Origin: Acholoe squamosa
Lineage: Eukaryota; Annelida; Polychaeta; Phyllodocida; Polynoidae
Length of the DNA: 64,000 nt
Direction: 5' to 3'
Assembly (NCBI GenBank): GCA_949317995.1
Contig: OX439036.1
Coordinates: forward strand, 86,341,920 to 86,405,919
The position numbers and the translations under genes were made by a program. Positions 48,105-58,036 of the stretch are shown piece after piece. The first letter of the stretch is position 1, and every line of letters starts with the position of its first letter. The notes under the pieces were generated by a model. It worked only from the letters and a program-made list of their open reading frames with translations. It searched no databases and was not told where the DNA came from.

Positions 48105-48176
48105 TCCCTGTGGCGCAATGCATAGGGAGTTGGACTAGGGATCTGAGACTGCAGGTTCGAGCCCTGCCCTGGCCAT
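48105..48176 (+). repeat. tRNA-Arg-like sequence, probable SINE promoter
   Basis: CCTGTGGCGCAATGCATAGG resembles the 5' half of animal tRNA-Arg (GTGGCGCAATGGATAACGC). GCAGGTTCGAGCCCTGC gives a perfect T-arm with a canonical B box. GACTAGGGATCTGA occupies the anticodon arm. The D-arm and acceptor stem are degraded, so a working tRNA is unlikely. A tRNA-derived SINE head with Pol III boxes is the simpler reading. The tail after 48176 has no clear end. Confidence 0.55.
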
Positions 48177-48439
48177 GAAATTTTGTGGGTTTTCACATGT
48201 AACATATGACATGTAGGGACATGTAAGGTGTGCAGGTCATCCATGGATAACAGCACGGGGTGCCTGTTATCCTTGGAGTCATGATGCAGGCATCATGGTG
48301 TGCAATATCGACAGGTATGTGCATGGGAATATCCAGGAAAAGCACTCAGAATCCCAGAAATCGTGGAATAAGTTGTGATACTCTATACTCACAGTTGGTG
48401 CCAGAGGAGGGTAATGTTAAGTTAACAATATGGATATTT

Positions 48440-48640
48440 TACCAAAATGTCATTACTTTGTGTTGAATATAAGAAATTCCTTCATTTTCATCTTTATGTC
48501 CAGTATCTACCATAGCAGCTAGAATCAAACTAGGAATTCCAATTTCCTGTGCCATGAAAAAGCACCTCTCAATCTGCGTAGACGTCATTCGATTATAAAT
48601 AAGAAGGAGAGAAAACAAATATTTTGGAGATATCATCAAG
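48440..48640 (-). CDS. unidentified exon-like ORF
   Basis: A minus-strand frame contains RMTSTQIERCFFMAQEIG followed by acidic and polar sequence. Composition is protein-like and a pyrimidine-rich tract lies upstream (minus strand), but I see no clean AG acceptor and recognise no family. The continuation on either side is unclear. It is offered only as a candidate. Confidence 0.12.
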
Positions 48641-49904
48641 CACTTGTCCAGAGTAGTGGAAGGTCGCCGCTAAAGACAGGCCCATGACTTTTACGCGAAA
48701 CACGCACAAGAAGCTGAAAGAGCAAGTCAATCCAATCCAGACTGATAAAAGTTTCTCCAAGTCCACTGACAGATGCGCAATATCGGGTAGGATCTCCTGG
48801 TGATGGATGGGAATGGATCGGATTGGGAACCCCAATAGCTAAAATATCGTGTATGTATTGAAGGATGTGGGGATGGCAACATGGGAAATATAGAGTTCTT
48901 CCCAATAACAGGGAGGGGTAACTGCAACCTTGGACCTTATCGAGGGATTTTTTTGTAGGAGTATGCTGTGTATGTCATTTATATTTGTCTGTAAGCTTTG
49001 TCACATTATGATGTGAATATTCCAAGGAAGGGAAAATAAAATTGGACGTCAGTCATGTACATAAAAGGACTTCAGAGGAAAGAATGCATATCCTATACAT
49101 ACCTAGACTGATTGAGTTTAGATCATCCTGCCGTCGACTGATTTGTTTTTCTATGCTCCTTCTAACTTCAGTACACTCTCAGCCCAAACTGTTGATCGGC
49201 GCTAACTACCCCTATTAAGTAGGCAGTCGAACCACAGGTAACTACAGTACAATATATACATCCAGTTTAGGCCTTCATGCCTATACAAGGTAATACTGTA
49301 AGGCACATTATACCATGGTTATCACGTTCTTGAATGATTTTATGATGCCTGGAGCGGATAATGATGTTCGAATAGTACGCGCTAAGTGAACGGATGTTGA
49401 CACTTGAGACGAGACGACGTGACAGCAAGTTGACAGTGAACAATTTAATTCGATAATAAAAAAACTATAGCAATAAGACCTTAATGCATATAGAGGATGA
49501 ATCTAGATATTATAATCTATCACCTACCTTTAATTCACCATGATTTAAAGTGTATTTTCAACAGGACTGAAGAAATAAAAATTGAATCGAGCGACAATTT
49601 CCCCGTCATGTTGACTGCGTAGCGCACAGATTATTTACTGCGGCGAGACTCAAGTTGTCACGTTGGCATATGCTCTAAGGGTATTCTGGCTGTCGCGTGC
49701 ACTGCTTACCAGTGGTACTACTATGAAAATGCCCCTCGGACACACGTTGACGTGATATTTTGCGTCTGGTCCGCTCGTTGAGGAAGACTGTGTTTTGATT
49801 CAAATCGGAGCTCTGTCGTCAACTTGCAACAAAAATCAGTGCATTTCATGGCTTTATAAGGTAAATACATTTAATTTAATGGTGAAAACCATGGTATGAA
49901 CGTC

Positions 49905-50032
49905 ATATATAACGAGTAGAGGTGCACACGGTGATTCTATGGGCTAGATAAGAAGACACTCAGCCTACGGCCTAGTGCTTCTTATCTGACCCTAGTCTAG
50001 AATTACCTAGTGCACCTCTATTCGTTATATAT
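49905..50032. repeat. palindromic hairpin element (about 125 bp)
   Basis: The outer parts TATAACGAGTAGAGGTGCAC and GTGCACCTCTATTCGTTATA are inverted. The inner parts AGATAAGAAG and CTTCTTATCT pair around CCTACGGCCTAG. The whole sequence can fold into one long interrupted stem, as in small MITEs. Confidence 0.7.
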
Positions 50033-50427
50033 ATATATCTATTTACGTGGACAGGCTGACAGTGTATAGTATATGGATCAGAGCAATGTGATGATGATGT
50101 ATGTTACACGAGATACCTGTATATACAGCTGGTTATATGTAGAAAGAGAGGAGATGGTCTATATTCATAAAAGAGAAGCCACTTCAGTTCTGCCATCAGA
50201 GAGTATGGCGACAAGAGGGCAGTCATGCTTTAAGGACGGGATGGCTGATTATCTGCTGCCATTTGGATCACAATCATACTATTCTAAACGATCTGTCTCC
50301 TTTTGAATATCAATCCATATAACAGGATACATAATTGAACATCTGATGTATCTCTGTTTCAAAGATCTCCTATCTATATGATCAAAAAGTGATATGGGCA
50401 TGGTAACCCTGCTTTCTTGACTAGATC

Positions 50428-50682
50428 TATGTACCGCTAACAAATGTATCATATTCTAAGGCAATGTTTAGAGCTATTCTGTTGGCGGGGATGCTGCATA
50501 TCATGTCTTTGAGGAACTGCCACTTAGGTGGTATCCCCAAGTACAGTAGACAGGTCCCACTCGTTATCTTCCACGCCAACAGACAGACATACTTACAGCC
50601 AGTTGTAGATGTGGACATCTCCATTTCTCTCACGCACTTTAAGAAGCGTACCAGCGCCTTCGGCGCTGGGATAGTGTAAACA
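50428..50682 (+). CDS. possible terminal exon or gene fragment, unidentified
   Basis: The plus-strand frame reads through HIMSLRNCHLGGIPKYSRQV and TYLQPVVDVDISISL to end FGAGIV at a TAA. It is short (about 71 codons from the ATG at 50464) but has balanced, protein-like composition unlike the neighbouring low-complexity ORFs. I do not recognise the family. The opposite-strand ORF is its shadow. It could be a last exon of a host gene, a retrocopy fragment or chance. Confidence 0.2.
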
Positions 50683-50859
50683 GCCCGCATAGTGTAAACA
50701 GCCCTCTTGTACAGGTCCTCTTACAGGACAATTTAGCTATAAAAAAATTTTCAAGGCCCCCCCAGTCAAACCCCTTAAAGGGAGTGTTCTTTTTTAAAAA
50801 AACAGGTCAGGAGTGGTGGATTTTCAGGCAGGCACATCAAACACCCCACGCAGGAGGCT

Positions 50860-51420
50860 CATGCAGTGTCTGACTTCTATGCATCCTGCCCACCCCGCGT
50901 AGGCCCTATGACTTCTACCCACACTGGCCACCCCGTGTATGACTTCTACACACCCCATGCAGCCACCCCCACGTCTGACTTCTACACACCCTGGCCACCC
51001 CCACGTCTGACTTAGAACTACAAACTCTGGCCACCCCCGCATATGTCTTCTATGCACCCTGGCCACACTGCATATGACTTCTACGCAACCCAGCCATGCC
51101 ACGCATGACTTCTATGCATACTGGCCACCTGGCGTATGACTTCTACGCACCCCGGCCATGACTTCTATGAACCCCGGCCACCCCTGCATATGATTTCTAT
51201 GCTCCCCAGCTACCCCCACGTATGATTTCTACGTACCCCAGCCACCCTGCGCATGACTTCTATGCAACGCGGCCACCCCACGTATGACTTCTACGCACCC
51301 GGGCCACCCCCATGTATGACTTATGTACCCTGGCCACCCTGCGTATGACTTCTATGCAACCCTGGCCACCTGGCGTATGACTTCTACGCACCCCGGCCAC
51401 CCCTGCGTCTGACTTCTGGG
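50860..51420. repeat. minisatellite, about 32-bp unit
   Basis: Units such as CACGTATGACTTCTACGCAC followed by CCCGGCCACCC are repeated with many point differences. Minus-strand ORFs rich in Arg, Val and Gly across it are by-products. Confidence 0.9.
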
Positions 51421-52034
51421 GGGAGGCATAAAAACTTTTGCACCCTCTTGATGGGGTTGGCATAAAAAAAATTTACCCTCTTTTTGGCAAAAAAACCTGC
51501 ATGTTACTATAGATCACAGAGGGCATGAAAATTCTCTATAACAAAAAAGTATGCATGCTACTATAGATCAAAGAGGGGCACCCTCTACCAGCAGTAAAGA
51601 ATGGCAACTGACACTGTCATTTTCACCACTCCCTGACAATTCACTTGTCATCTACACATCAGAATGACCACTCTTTGACAATTTAATCATGACTGACACT
51701 GTCAGCTACACATTTTACAGTGCTGCAGACAGTGGCCGAAAAACCTCAACAAACTTGGCCGAAAAATGTAAACAAACTCAGCCTGACCTGAGACTGAACA
51801 GTGTCTCCAGGTTGAAGAATTTAGCACCACCTGAGACTGAACAGACTGTCAGTGTCCCCAGATTGAACAATTAAGTTGCGGCTGAATGACGGTAGACATA
51901 AATTTAAGCCGATTGACGACACTTTACAACATTACATGTGGTGCCACCGGACGCCCAAAGCACTGCAACTCACTGGGCCACTTTCGCTGGTCGCTGTTGG
52001 AGTACCTCTCATCGACAACACATAGTGAACGAGG

Positions 52035-52475
52035 AACCCCCGGGGGGCACTTCAATTTTTTTTTATACGGGTGTGTGGCTGAACCCCCGACTACACTTAC
52101 CCTTGCTAGGGCACTTGTTCGCGGGGTTTTTCTTCCAAACCCTACCCTTGCTAGGGAACTTTTTACATAATAGTCTTAGATTTTGCTCAAAATATCTTAA
52201 AATGACCTTGTTTGGGAGAAAATTGTATTTTGTTCATGCTATTTTCATGAAAACTTGGAAAATATTCATGAAAATTTCAAAATTTTCCGTGTGAATCAGG
52301 GTATTTCGCCAAAAGTTGACCCTTGCTAGGGACATTTTGCTCAAAAGTAGACCCTTGCTAGGGACATTTGTGGCTGAAACAGGAGGCTTGCTAGGGACTT
52401 TTCCTTGAAAAAGTAACCTTGCCAGCCGCACATATGTGTATACATTACATACAGAGTGCCCCCCCCCGGGAGGGA
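52035..52475. mobile_element. MITE with CCCCGGGGGGCACTT-type ends and CTTGCTAGGGAC repeats
   Basis: The left end CCCCCGGGGGGCACTT and the right end AGTGCCCCCCCCCGGG are inverted. Between them CCCTTGCTAGGG-(A)-C recurs about five times at roughly 30-50 bp spacing, separated by TTTT-rich linkers. I recall a similar layout (CCCCGGGGGGCACTC ends, internal short repeats) in other marine invertebrates, unverified here. Confidence 0.65.
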
Positions 52476-54618
52476 CCCAGTGGCAGCGAGACTTCAGAGA
52501 GATTGCTCAACTCGTCCGCGCCGATTTGGTAATAGAGGGAACAACATAGCTCCTCTTTCCCTTTCTCCTCCACTGATGACGTATCCGAAGACAGGCCTGG
52601 CGCGGGAGACAGCCAAGCAGAGGGGTCGGAAAGGGGCAGGGTCGGCCCTGGTCTCATGTTTGATGTGGTTGACGGGCTGGCCTTTTTAGTGAACACCTGC
52701 GTCCCCTAAGCCTACCCTTGGTGGCGCGAGGGGCGGCCTCTGGCGCCCTGGTGCTCTCATGTGGTGTCGGCTGGCAGAGCCCCTCCTGGCAGATGAGGGC
52801 AATGCCACTCATATCACATTTATATTCTGATATATTGATGCAGTATGAATTAGTATCATGAAGATATGATTATGAAGCTCTCTTATAGGCTGATACCAGG
52901 AAAGTTCGCACCAGTGGTCTCCACAAAAGCCATAAGCCCCTCCCCCCGCCCATTTCCCCATGACATTTACCCCAAAGGATATTTCCCCTTGAGGGCAGCA
53001 TCCTAAGGCCATGATGGCAGGCGTGTCCCTAATATGACATTTCCCCTTTGGTAAACATACTTCCCATTTACATGATATGATAAATGACGTATGGGAAAGG
53101 TTTGTAAAAAGTTCTGTTATCAATTTATAAAGATTCCGATTTCTCTAAAACAGAGGATAATATCATAGGATGAGGGGAATATTATAGAGGGGAGATATTC
53201 CGACGGCAGATGTCCGCCCCTAAGCCCATGTAGTGCTCTGGAGGGCTGCAGAGCTGTGGATGGTGTCCCTTTTTAAATCTCAAGTGCAAAATCCTGTAAA
53301 TTCTATGTAACTTTTGAGACTTCATAAGAGAGTATTTATTGTATAAACTCGCTATAGCGTTAACATAGGCCCACTTGTCCACTCTACAAAAAAAATGATG
53401 CATAGGCATTAAGCCTAAGGCTATACAGAAGGCCAAGGTACATGTATCTACACTATAAAGAGCAGGGACAGAGTACTTTGACTGCCCGAGGTCCCTTCTC
53501 AATATCAATCGATACTTTATTGCCCACCTGAGCCGCTATAATTATCACAATCGATTGTAAAAACGTACCAAGGCTCCTTTGGTGTGTGAAACACGCACCC
53601 ACAACAAACGTTGAGACAAAAAGAACCTAATTGTTTTGTTCCTGTTAGCCAAGTAGTCGTGTTCTGAAACTGTATCTCGTGGCATCGTTTTTTTTTAAAC
53701 AATAATGTTCAAGAAACAGGGTTGATCTACTAACGGTACAGCCTCTATTGAAAAAAAGTTTACCTGGCCAATTCCTGGAGAGACTGGGCATGGGTTTCAT
53801 GCATGCCTAAGTTATCCGAAATTTCGACTTTGTTGTCACGCAATGTCAATTTCATGAACAATTTATCTAAGCCTCGTGTTAGATGATAATTAGTTTACAA
53901 TAGATCACATAAATAAGAACAAGGTACACGCTTTCTGTTAAATAATATCATGTCCCTAAATACTTATTTAGATATAGCATCTATAAATTCAATATGTATA
54001 TTCCGTTAAGTATTGCAATCCTCAACGTTTTACAAACAATTCAAACAACAATAGTTTAACCTTGTTGAAATCAACAATATTTCATTGTTTTGCTATAGTT
54101 TTAGTTGATGCCCATTCGTTTCTATATTAGCTAAGGTAATATTAAACTCACTTTGATAGAAATTGAATACATTGGTTCAAGACTAATCAACATATTTAAG
54201 TTCTATGTCTAAGTGTATTGTGAGCCATACTTTCAGGCATCAACGTTGTTCAGAGTTAAGGTAGGTTTCTGGGCCTGCACCCAGGTGGTACCAAACTTTT
54301 CAGGTACCATCAAATACCACAACCTTTAAATGCTTCTCGATATAATGATATTATATGCTACAATTGAAACTAGATTTCGTGACATGCAGGCAAGAATCAG
54401 ATTAAAATAACCCTTACGAGCCACGGTGGCACTTTCCCAATTACATCCCACCAAAAGCCTGAAGCGTGGCCACTTCAAATGGGTACTGCTATTTCAGCCT
54501 TGTACATGACCTGCATGTCAGATTCTCCCCTCCGGCCAGCCCAGTATAAAGGAAAATCAGAAGAGGAGGATAAGGTGTCCAACTTAAAACCGCTATCCCA
54601 TTATAGCTTTTGATCCTA
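52476..54618. other. no recognisable gene
   Basis: A GC-richer stretch (52480-52800) is followed by AT-rich sequence. No ORF shows a family signature. Confidence 0.45.
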
Positions 54619-55549
54619 CACTGTTAAAAATCTTCCGTAGAAAAAAACGAAGAATCATTGGCAACAACGGGTGCCAATCTTTCATCGTTTTTTTAATGGT
54701 CACTGTTTTTTAAAAGTCACCGTAATTTTGACGGACTTTCACCGTTATTTCTAAACAATGACTCACCGTATTTTTGACAGACTTTCAACGTTATTTCTAA
54801 ACAATGACTAAGGGTAATTAATTACACATTGTTTTGGCTTAAATGTCATCAAAAATTGGCTTTTCATATGAATATTCAGCATATGATATGCCATTCTAAG
54901 GATTTCACTATAAATCCACAATGGATTTTATTATCTTCATATATGTTTTGGCTCCACATTTAATTCATCAGGATATCTTAGTGCCAAGACAACAGAATCA
55001 CTATGATCATGAATGAGTCTTTGGAAGACACATCATATCATTGATAGAGTCACAATCTAAGAATATAGATTACCTCTGACTTGTGATATAGTTTAAGAAC
55101 TGCAGTGATATGCCTATGTATCTTTTTCTATTCTCACTAAATGGGTGTCTAAGATACCTCTGCTACTCCCCTTTACACCATCGAGATAGATTGTAGTTTC
55201 ACAGATTTCTCATAATGAAAATAATGAAATATACTTGCAGTTTAATAACATGGTGCATGAATCAAAGTGGAAGCTCTTTGAATTTTGTGACAGTTTGGTC
55301 TGTTTAGTATCTATGACATTGTAGAAAGTCTCAAAGTGAGCCTGAGGCCACCTAGTGGGAAGATATGAAACTTCCGAAAAGACAAAGTTTCACTGTTAAA
55401 GAAATAATGGTACTGTCCTGTAGTGTTTTACACAGATTCACTGCACCATCACTCATTCTAAGGGGGTTTCATTGTAATAGAAATTACAGTGAAAACCTGT
55501 AAAATCTAACAATGATTCTCTGTAAAATCTACAGAATTTTTTAACAGTG
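54619..55549. mobile_element. TA-flanked non-autonomous DNA element (931 bp)
   Basis: The ends CACTGTTAAAAATCTTCC and TTTTTTAACAGTG are inverted over about 45 imperfect bases, also sharing AGAATCATTG. Each is flanked by TA. Near the left end a block of about 52 bp with CACCGTTATTTCTAAACAAT is tandemly duplicated (about 54718-54810). No transposase is present. The TA duplication suggests Tc1/mariner-type mobilisation. Confidence 0.8.
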
Positions 55550-56731
55550 TATGTTTGGAGCTGCTGTTGCTGCAGTTCTAGAATCTAAATTAGGACGGTA
55601 ACTGGTTGGTACATGGCTGCTAATGTCAGGGGCTCCATGCAAAGAGAGTATACATTGTGACATGTTTTCTAAAATATCTGGGAGTTTTCTAAGATATCTG
55701 GGGTTTATTTCAATATCCCTGAATCGGCATCAATAAAAGGCGTCTTAGGGAGGAATGTCAGGTGACAGCGCGCCTCCGCAGTAAGTTTTGAGAAGATCAT
55801 GAATAAGAGATAAGATAAGGGTCCAATTGAGGCCTCCTACTTCTGACTCCTGGTTTACAAATCTCCCTATTTTTCATAAAGGAGTTATTTCTTTTACCTA
55901 ATTGGCTGTATTTTTTCTACATATCCTAAGGTTTAAAAATTCCTGATTTATTTTCGATTTTTCTGTTCATTTCCATCTAATCTTTCAATGATTTTGTGAT
56001 TTTGATAAATTTCTCTCTTATTTTCTATGACCCATATGTTTAGAGCCCCACTGCCCATGCCCACACCACCCTCCCGGCTGGGGAGGTTTCAGAAATGACT
56101 GACGACTGACTGCATAGTCAATTCATTGGTGAATTTTTGGACCTTCAGCTATATTGAAATGAGTCAACATTTTTTCAAAATAAGTTGTACTTGTTTGCAA
56201 AATTGCTTTAGCATTGAGTCATGCACGATTTTTCATGTCATACATGTATGATATATATATTTCACTCCGTGGGGGCTTATTTTACAATAGTATGTGCTAA
56301 TAGTGTAACCCCCCAGCACCATCACCACTGTTCTTAATGTAGGCCTATGTGTGCCTTTGTGAGACATTTATGCATTCGAGATTTCTCTGGAACGTGCAAG
56401 AAGTTCATTCAAGATAAGGCGTTGGATGTAGCAAAATAGTTATTGTATTTCTTCGCAAATATTGTTTGAAGCATGGGCGTCGACTGGTTACCTGTCTAAG
56501 TCTGTGAAGGTGTTTTCCTATCAGACTCAACCTGGCAAGCAGTCCACGCCCGTGGTTTGAAGAGTTCATCCCTCCTTCATCACCCTCTTTTATACTGGGG
56601 GTTTAAAAATCATTACATACATTGTCAGCCCAACTCACCAGTTTTACGGCGGATTGCTTATTATTCGGGACTACAGGGGTAGTTACTGTTAGCACAAACC
56701 CAATGACCTGATTTGGGTTCGTGTGTGTGTG
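55550..56731. other. no recognisable gene
   Basis: AT-rich flank of the Ngaro-like tandem. A GT microsatellite-like run lies at 56720-56732, directly before the A1 repeat. Confidence 0.45.
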
Positions 56732-56934
56732 TATGGGACTATATACTCCCAGGTATATATATATAATTAATAAGTGATACATTGGTACTACTTTGTCTGG
56801 GGCGCATGATTTTCTATGACGTCACACATAACATTTCCTCCAGTATATAAGCTCCAGCAGTTGAACTAACCGTCAATTGGCTTTATATACTCGGACAGCA
56901 TACACCACGCTGGGTGGTGCTCGAATTTTTAAAC
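56732..56934 (+). repeat. A1 repeat, copy 2
   Basis: It runs from TATGGGACTATATACTCCC to GAATTTTTAAAC. It matches A2 at 61002-61204 base for base except a few changes, such as GACGTCA versus GACATCA. Confidence 0.93.
56817..56880 (+). promoter_or_regulatory. internal promoter of copy 2: CRE, TATA, initiator
   Basis: TGACGTCA lies at 56817-56824, TATATAA at 56844-56850, and CGTCAATTGG has its initiator-like A at 56875, 31 bases after the TATA start. The same order and TATA-to-initiator spacing of 30-31 bases appears in copy 1 (36761/36791) and copy 3 (61581/61612), whose surrounding bases differ. A Pol II start at the TCA is inferred. A transcript from here would run through all ORFs to the second A and B repeats. 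Confidence 0.75.
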
Positions 56935-56980
56935 GGTTTTATCCGGTTTTTCGAGTTAATACGGTATTCACCCTAACACT

Positions 56981-58009
56981 ATGGGTAGGAAAGGAGCAGC
57001 TGGTAGCGGACCAAGGTCTAAAGCCAAGAAGTCTCCTAGAAAATCTAGGAATATAGCCAATTCGAGGAATTCGAGCGGTGTGAGATCCAATGGGGGTGGT
57101 CAAGGACCATCTTCCCCAACTGCTACAGGGGTTGCATTGGACTCGGCCATTGACCAGACGACGATTGGGGAGTTGGAGGATCGTACTGCTCGTATGGAAC
57201 AGCAGCTAGTTGATATCAAGTTCCTATTGGAGGGGCAGGCGTTTAGTCATACAGCTACTACAGCAGCGGGTGGCGAGACGGGGACAGCTCGAACACGTGG
57301 CGATGTTGGTAAACATTCGATTGACAACGCAGTAACCAAGCAACGGGGGCGTGGCCGGCAGCGCTCGCCTGACTACCGGGGTCTCCACGGCGACAAGAGG
57401 ACACGTCGCCATTTTGGATCTTCGAGCAGGTCGTCTTCATACCGTAGTAATTCAACTAGTTCCTCGGGTTCTATTGGGTCTATCTCCTCCAAGAACGGTC
57501 GTCGACATGCACAAAAGACTAGAGGTATGTTTGATCAGAGAAATTTCTTGAAGAAGGGGGAGAAATTAGATAGTATCGAGAAACTGCTGCTTGTCAACGT
57601 AAGAATGATGAAACAGTTGATAGAGGAGGGAGAAGATGTTTTCGATGTAGTTAAACATATAGAGGTGTTAGTGGAGAAATCCTCTACTAAAATATACACT
57701 CTCAAGGCTCTCGTAGCATACAACTCATCTGTTAAGAACAGGGCAAATTGTGAGGGTGTTGAGTCTTTCAGGGACGTTAAAAGTGAGGATATTCTTAGGC
57801 ATTTATCCTATGACGGAACGGTGCAGGCTCAGAAGGCGGGTGTGGTAAAAACAAAGTCGTTCAAGTCTAAACAATCCAACCGAACCTGTTATGCTGTCAA
57901 CAGGGCCGAGGGTTGCAAGGAAGACCCGTGTAGGTATCGTCATGCTTGTGATGTTTGTGGCATGTCAAACCATGGCAAGGACAAATGCCTGAAAAACAAG
58001 AAAGATTAG
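56981..58009 (+). CDS. Gag-like protein with CCCH and CCHC zinc fingers
   Basis: The frame is open for 342 codons from an ATG about 106 bases after the inferred transcription start. The N-terminus is basic (Lys/Arg/Ser/Gly). A short predicted coiled coil (IGELEDRTARMEQQLVDIKF) lies at about residues 65-90. Residues about 115-185 are Arg/Ser-rich, resembling SR domains. A helical part from about 190 to 290 may be the capsid region. The C-terminus has a CCCH finger (C303, C312, C317, H321) and a CCHC knuckle (C323, C326, H331, C336). The role inferred is RNA binding and particle assembly. It ends in TAG at 58007-58009 with the RT frame open in the same register beyond. Confidence 0.85.
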   Translation: MGRKGAAGSGPRSKAKKSPRKSRNIANSRNSSGVRSNGGGQGPSSPTATGVALDSAIDQTTIGELEDRTARMEQQLVDIKFLLEGQAFSHTATTAAGGETGTARTRGDVGKHSIDNAVTKQRGRGRQRSPDYRGLHGDKRTRRHFGSSSRSSSYRSNSTSSSGSIGSISSKNGRRHAQKTRGMFDQRNFLKKGEKLDSIEKLLLVNVRMMKQLIEEGEDVFDVVKHIEVLVEKSSTKIYTLKALVAYNSSVKNRANCEGVESFRDVKSEDILRHLSYDGTVQAQKAGVVKTKSFKSKQSNRTCYAVNRAEGCKEDPCRYRHACDVCGMSNHGKDKCLKNKKD

Positions 58010-58036
58010 GATTTTGTTCTTAGGCAGGGTCCTATG
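58007..58036 (+). promoter_or_regulatory. candidate UAG readthrough site, copy 2
   Basis: The Gag stop is followed by eight sense codons and then ATG at 58034, all in one frame. Context is AAA GAT TAG GAT. The same single in-frame TAG followed by G is present at 33545 (copy 1) and 61834 (copy 3). Residues between the stop and the first ATG are partly conserved between copies 2 and 3 (the QGP..L.SD pattern), which suggests they are translated. Internal initiation at 58034 is the alternative. Confidence 0.55.

Noticed and set aside
48105..48176. Functional tRNA-Arg gene
   Set aside because: The T-arm and B box are good but the acceptor stem and D-arm do not pair well; a SINE relic is more likely.
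50824..51463. Minus-strand ORFs over the 32-bp minisatellite
   Set aside because: Repetitive composition from tandem units, no recognised protein family.
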